Notes under the pieces: generated by a model | Databases searched by the model: none | What the model was told of the DNA's origin: nothing | Seen by the model: the letters and a program-made list of their open reading frames with translations, nothing else | Origin: Diprion similis | Lineage: Eukaryota; Arthropoda; Insecta; Hymenoptera; Diprionidae | Length of the DNA stretch: 64,000 bases | Direction: 5' to 3' | Assembly (NCBI RefSeq): GCF_021155765.1 | Contig: NC_060107.1 | Location: 3,545,501 to 3,609,500 of the forward strand | Position numbers and translations under genes: made by a program | Shown: positions 61,701 through 64,000 of the stretch, in pieces | Position numbering within the stretch: the first letter of the stretch is position 1 | Layout of the letters: each line of letters starts with the position of its first letter

Positions 61701-63971
61701 GGAGCGCTGAGCTTTGCAGCCTCGGGTCCTCAGCACTCTGCTGAGAGGATCCGCGTGTATAACAAGAACCCTCCAGCTGACGACCCTCTTGTGCGTACAT
61801 TTGCATAAGTTCGCGTTATAGGGACTCGCAAGAGCCGTTTATGGAATGCTTGAAAAATTCTAAATCACGTTTACACCTTCGTCTTATGCAAATTTTCCAG
61901 CAGCATCTTCTTCCCTGCATGCGGCGTCACAATTCTCATCGTTCCCAATTTCTCTCCAACAGGTTCAAGTTCTTCGTCTATTCCGCTTACTACGATAACC
62001 GTGCGAACGGCGGTGAGGGTCCAGGATTGATCAGGGTCATCGGGGCCACCAAAACCAGGGGACCAGAGGAAGTTTGGTGTCGGTTGTGGTACAATTTGCA
62101 TGCAACCGGTAACGCCACGGCATCTATTACCGTTGCTGCTAAGGTCAAGGTAATTAAAACGCCACTATACTTGTCGAGATCGAAAAGGGATCGTCATTAG
62201 TTCTTGAACTTTACTTTAGTTAAAATTTCTCCGTATAATTAATTACAGTTGTAGGATAGAAGGAACCCTTTTAGTTTTCAACCCTCCGCTGGCCAACATG
62301 GACGATATCATCCACCCTGACATTCCCACTTGTCAAGATGTCTCCGGAATTTTTGATTGTTTAACCATTTCTATGAATTAACTGATTAGAAATTTTGCAG
62401 CGTCAACTATAATTGGAATATCAAGTAGGCACCTGAAACTAATGACATGATTTTTTTGGAAGTTTTTAAAAAACCCTAAGTGGGGGAATCGTTCTTGCTG
62501 GCCGGCAACCTCAGTAAAAGAAAAAACCAAACGAGCGTTGGAGGGTTGATGATTAGTGAAATCAGTCAAGTTATTGGATATTATGATAACCTATGGCACA
62601 ACTATTTATCTGATAAACCAATTCATTGTACAAACTGCAATTGTTGTCCGAATTCGCAGACAATTCGGGAGAATTGGAACCTCAAGTACAGTGCGACCTT
62701 CGTAATCTGTCCATTGCCAAAAACGCCTCCAGAAACAGCTGAGGGTCCGGTACCAAACGCAGTTCCAAATTCGGTTAGTGTTGTGTCGAGGCTGAAAGCC
62801 CCGCCAGCTCACAGGATTCTGATACAAAATCGTCCCTCTGACAGGCCGAGTAAAAAGGAGCCTCTTGCTGTCTGCGTGAAGCCGTTGCACTTCGAGTTTA
62901 ACAGGGTAACTATGATAAGCGTCATGTCCAAGATTGGGTGAAAAAACTTGTAAATTGAATCGTCGAAAACAAGTTTTTAATTAAAGGAACTTAAATGACT
63001 GTAATATTCCTTGAAATAACGAGAAACCAATCGAGATAATTGAAATAATTCGAAACGTTGCTTATCACAGACATGATATCACGTCTTGGATTGAAGGCCA
63101 AATGGTTCCTATTCATCGACACCGAATGTAGCTATTGACTTCAATCACGCCGTGTACTTTGGTTGATTACCAATGTACCAAGTGATTTACGCGATTCTAT
63201 CTATTCGGTAATCGCTGAAAATCAGGGGTGACATTGTATCAAATCAATGGAAATCACTTGGTACAGTTGGCAATGAACGAAAATCTCATGATAGAAGAGA
63301 AATCAATAGAAACAGCTCGATGTCATTTGAATCACTCATTTGATTACCGAGCGAATGACTCGTAATGTAAGTGTACCAGTTACTTACACCCTTAGACCAA
63401 ACTATTGACCCTTTTATTTTCCAAAATTATAAAATGATGACACAAATTGTGAATTTCTTGTGGATTTAAACCAATTGCTAGAGTGTTAAACGCTACAAAT
63501 TTGTTTTTTTGGTCATTTTAGAACCATGGATCAAACAGATACAGCCAAAGAAGGTCAATAACTGGTACACTTAGCTAAGCTTCTGCATATTTCTGTGGCT
63601 TTTGATCACGATTTAACCCTTCGCTGCCTGTACATACAGGTCATGCAGTTGATCGAGTTCGTAGAGCTGCACCTACTGCTAGGCGCGACTCACGTGACCC
63701 TCTACAACGACACCCTGGGTCAGGAAGCCGGCTGTGTCATCAGGGACTACGAGTCCCGCTCGGCACCCGGGAGCGATTATCCTCTGGTGACGCTACTCCC
63801 ATGGCATCACCTCGACATGGTTTCTCAGCTCGAGATACGGACGGAGGGTCTGTTCGCCGCACTTAACGACTGTTTGTACCGGTCCATGTACCAATTCGAG
63901 TACGTCGCTCTTCTCGACCTCGACGAGTACGTCATTCCCAGACACAACGACACGATACCCGAACTCATAAG
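58755..63971 (+). CDS. Glycosyltransferase family 92 protein, 5' part (partial)
   Basis: Golgi-type II membrane enzyme of the GT92 (DUF23) family, whose characterised nematode member GALT-1 adds galactose to core fucose. Coding exons: 58755-59012, 60163-60371, 61963-62149, 62660-62905, 63640-63971. The last ends in phase 2 at a GT donor, so the gene continues beyond 64000. About 410 residues are visible. A short Arg/Gly-rich cytosolic tail is followed by one membrane segment (about 24-46). The stem holds the tandem HRNGHRNGHR (59 kb) and N-glycosylation sequons (NQS, NVT, NAT). The catalytic region opens with IRENWNLKYSATFVICPLP. The metal-binding DXD is Asp393-Leu-Asp395 in LLDLDEYVIP. The start is the first in-frame ATG after the acceptor at 58741; Met23, just before the membrane helix, is an alternative start. 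The donor-sugar specificity is not readable. Confidence 0.85.
63175..63264. repeat. Short inverted repeat in a GT92 intron
   Basis: Perfect 14-nt arms GTACCAAGTGATTT (63175-63188) and AAATCACTTGGTAC (63251-63264), with weaker pairing extending outward (CCAAT against TTGG). The arms are separated by 62 nt, in the intron before the exon at 63640. It may be another small foldback element. Confidence 0.6.
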
Positions 63972-64000
63972 GTGGGTGTGGAGTTTTTTCTGGCATGGAA

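Noticed and set aside
1-64000. CRISPR arrays, phage, viral insertions or toxin systems
   Set aside because: No spaced direct repeats, integrase, polymerase, capsid or toxin-like frames were seen on either strand.

Overview
This is an animal nuclear-genome window. It is AT-rich, with introns of about 70 bp to a few kb, canonical GT/AG splice sites, eukaryotic tRNA genes ending in pol III T-runs, many microsatellites and no bacterial operon structure. Protein content and gene density fit an insect, and I lean towards a hymenopteran, but nothing in the sequence proves the order. Exon boundaries below were worked out by hand from reading frame, splice consensus and protein-family continuity. No transcript evidence was available.

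Left third (3.3-22.3 kb, gene-dense). A UBE2O-type E2/E3 hybrid ubiquitin-conjugating enzyme lies on the minus strand in 9 coding exons (3317-8674). A RUN-domain protein with a PDZ-like segment and a C-terminal PTB-like domain follows on the minus strand in 9 coding exons (9600-12062). Galactokinase is on the plus strand in 6 coding exons (12535-14811) and shares a short bidirectional promoter region with the RUN gene. An SLC26/SulP anion transporter with a STAS domain is on the minus strand in 9 coding exons (16112-22284), convergent with galactokinase.

Middle (22.3-43.2 kb, gene-poor). About 21 kb hold no protein gene I can support. They contain four tRNA genes (Thr-AGT minus; Ser-GCT, Phe-GAA and Ser-AGA plus), long AT dinucleotide arrays, homopolymer G and C tracts and two foldback (hairpin) repeats. 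A second SLC26 gene, paralogous to the first and in the opposite orientation, starts at 43244 on the plus strand (7 coding exons). The two transporters are therefore head-to-head around the tRNA cluster. Both have a splice acceptor just upstream of the ATG, so their promoters probably lie inside this 21 kb.

Right third (47.3-64 kb). Another gene-poor stretch holds microsatellites, a GC-rich patch that could be a promoter, one orphan ORF and a pair of abutting foldback elements. It is followed by the 5' part of a plus-strand type II membrane glycosyltransferase of family GT92 (58755-63971) that runs off the window.

The genes do not form one pathway: ubiquitination, vesicle/GTPase adaptor, galactose metabolism, anion transport and glycan synthesis. 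The linkage of UBE2O, GALK and an SLC26A11-like gene is notable, because the human counterparts all lie on 17q25. I found no phage, virus, CRISPR or toxin locus. The most unusual material is the inverted SLC26 pair around tRNA genes, the RUN-PDZ-PTB architecture and the foldback repeat families.
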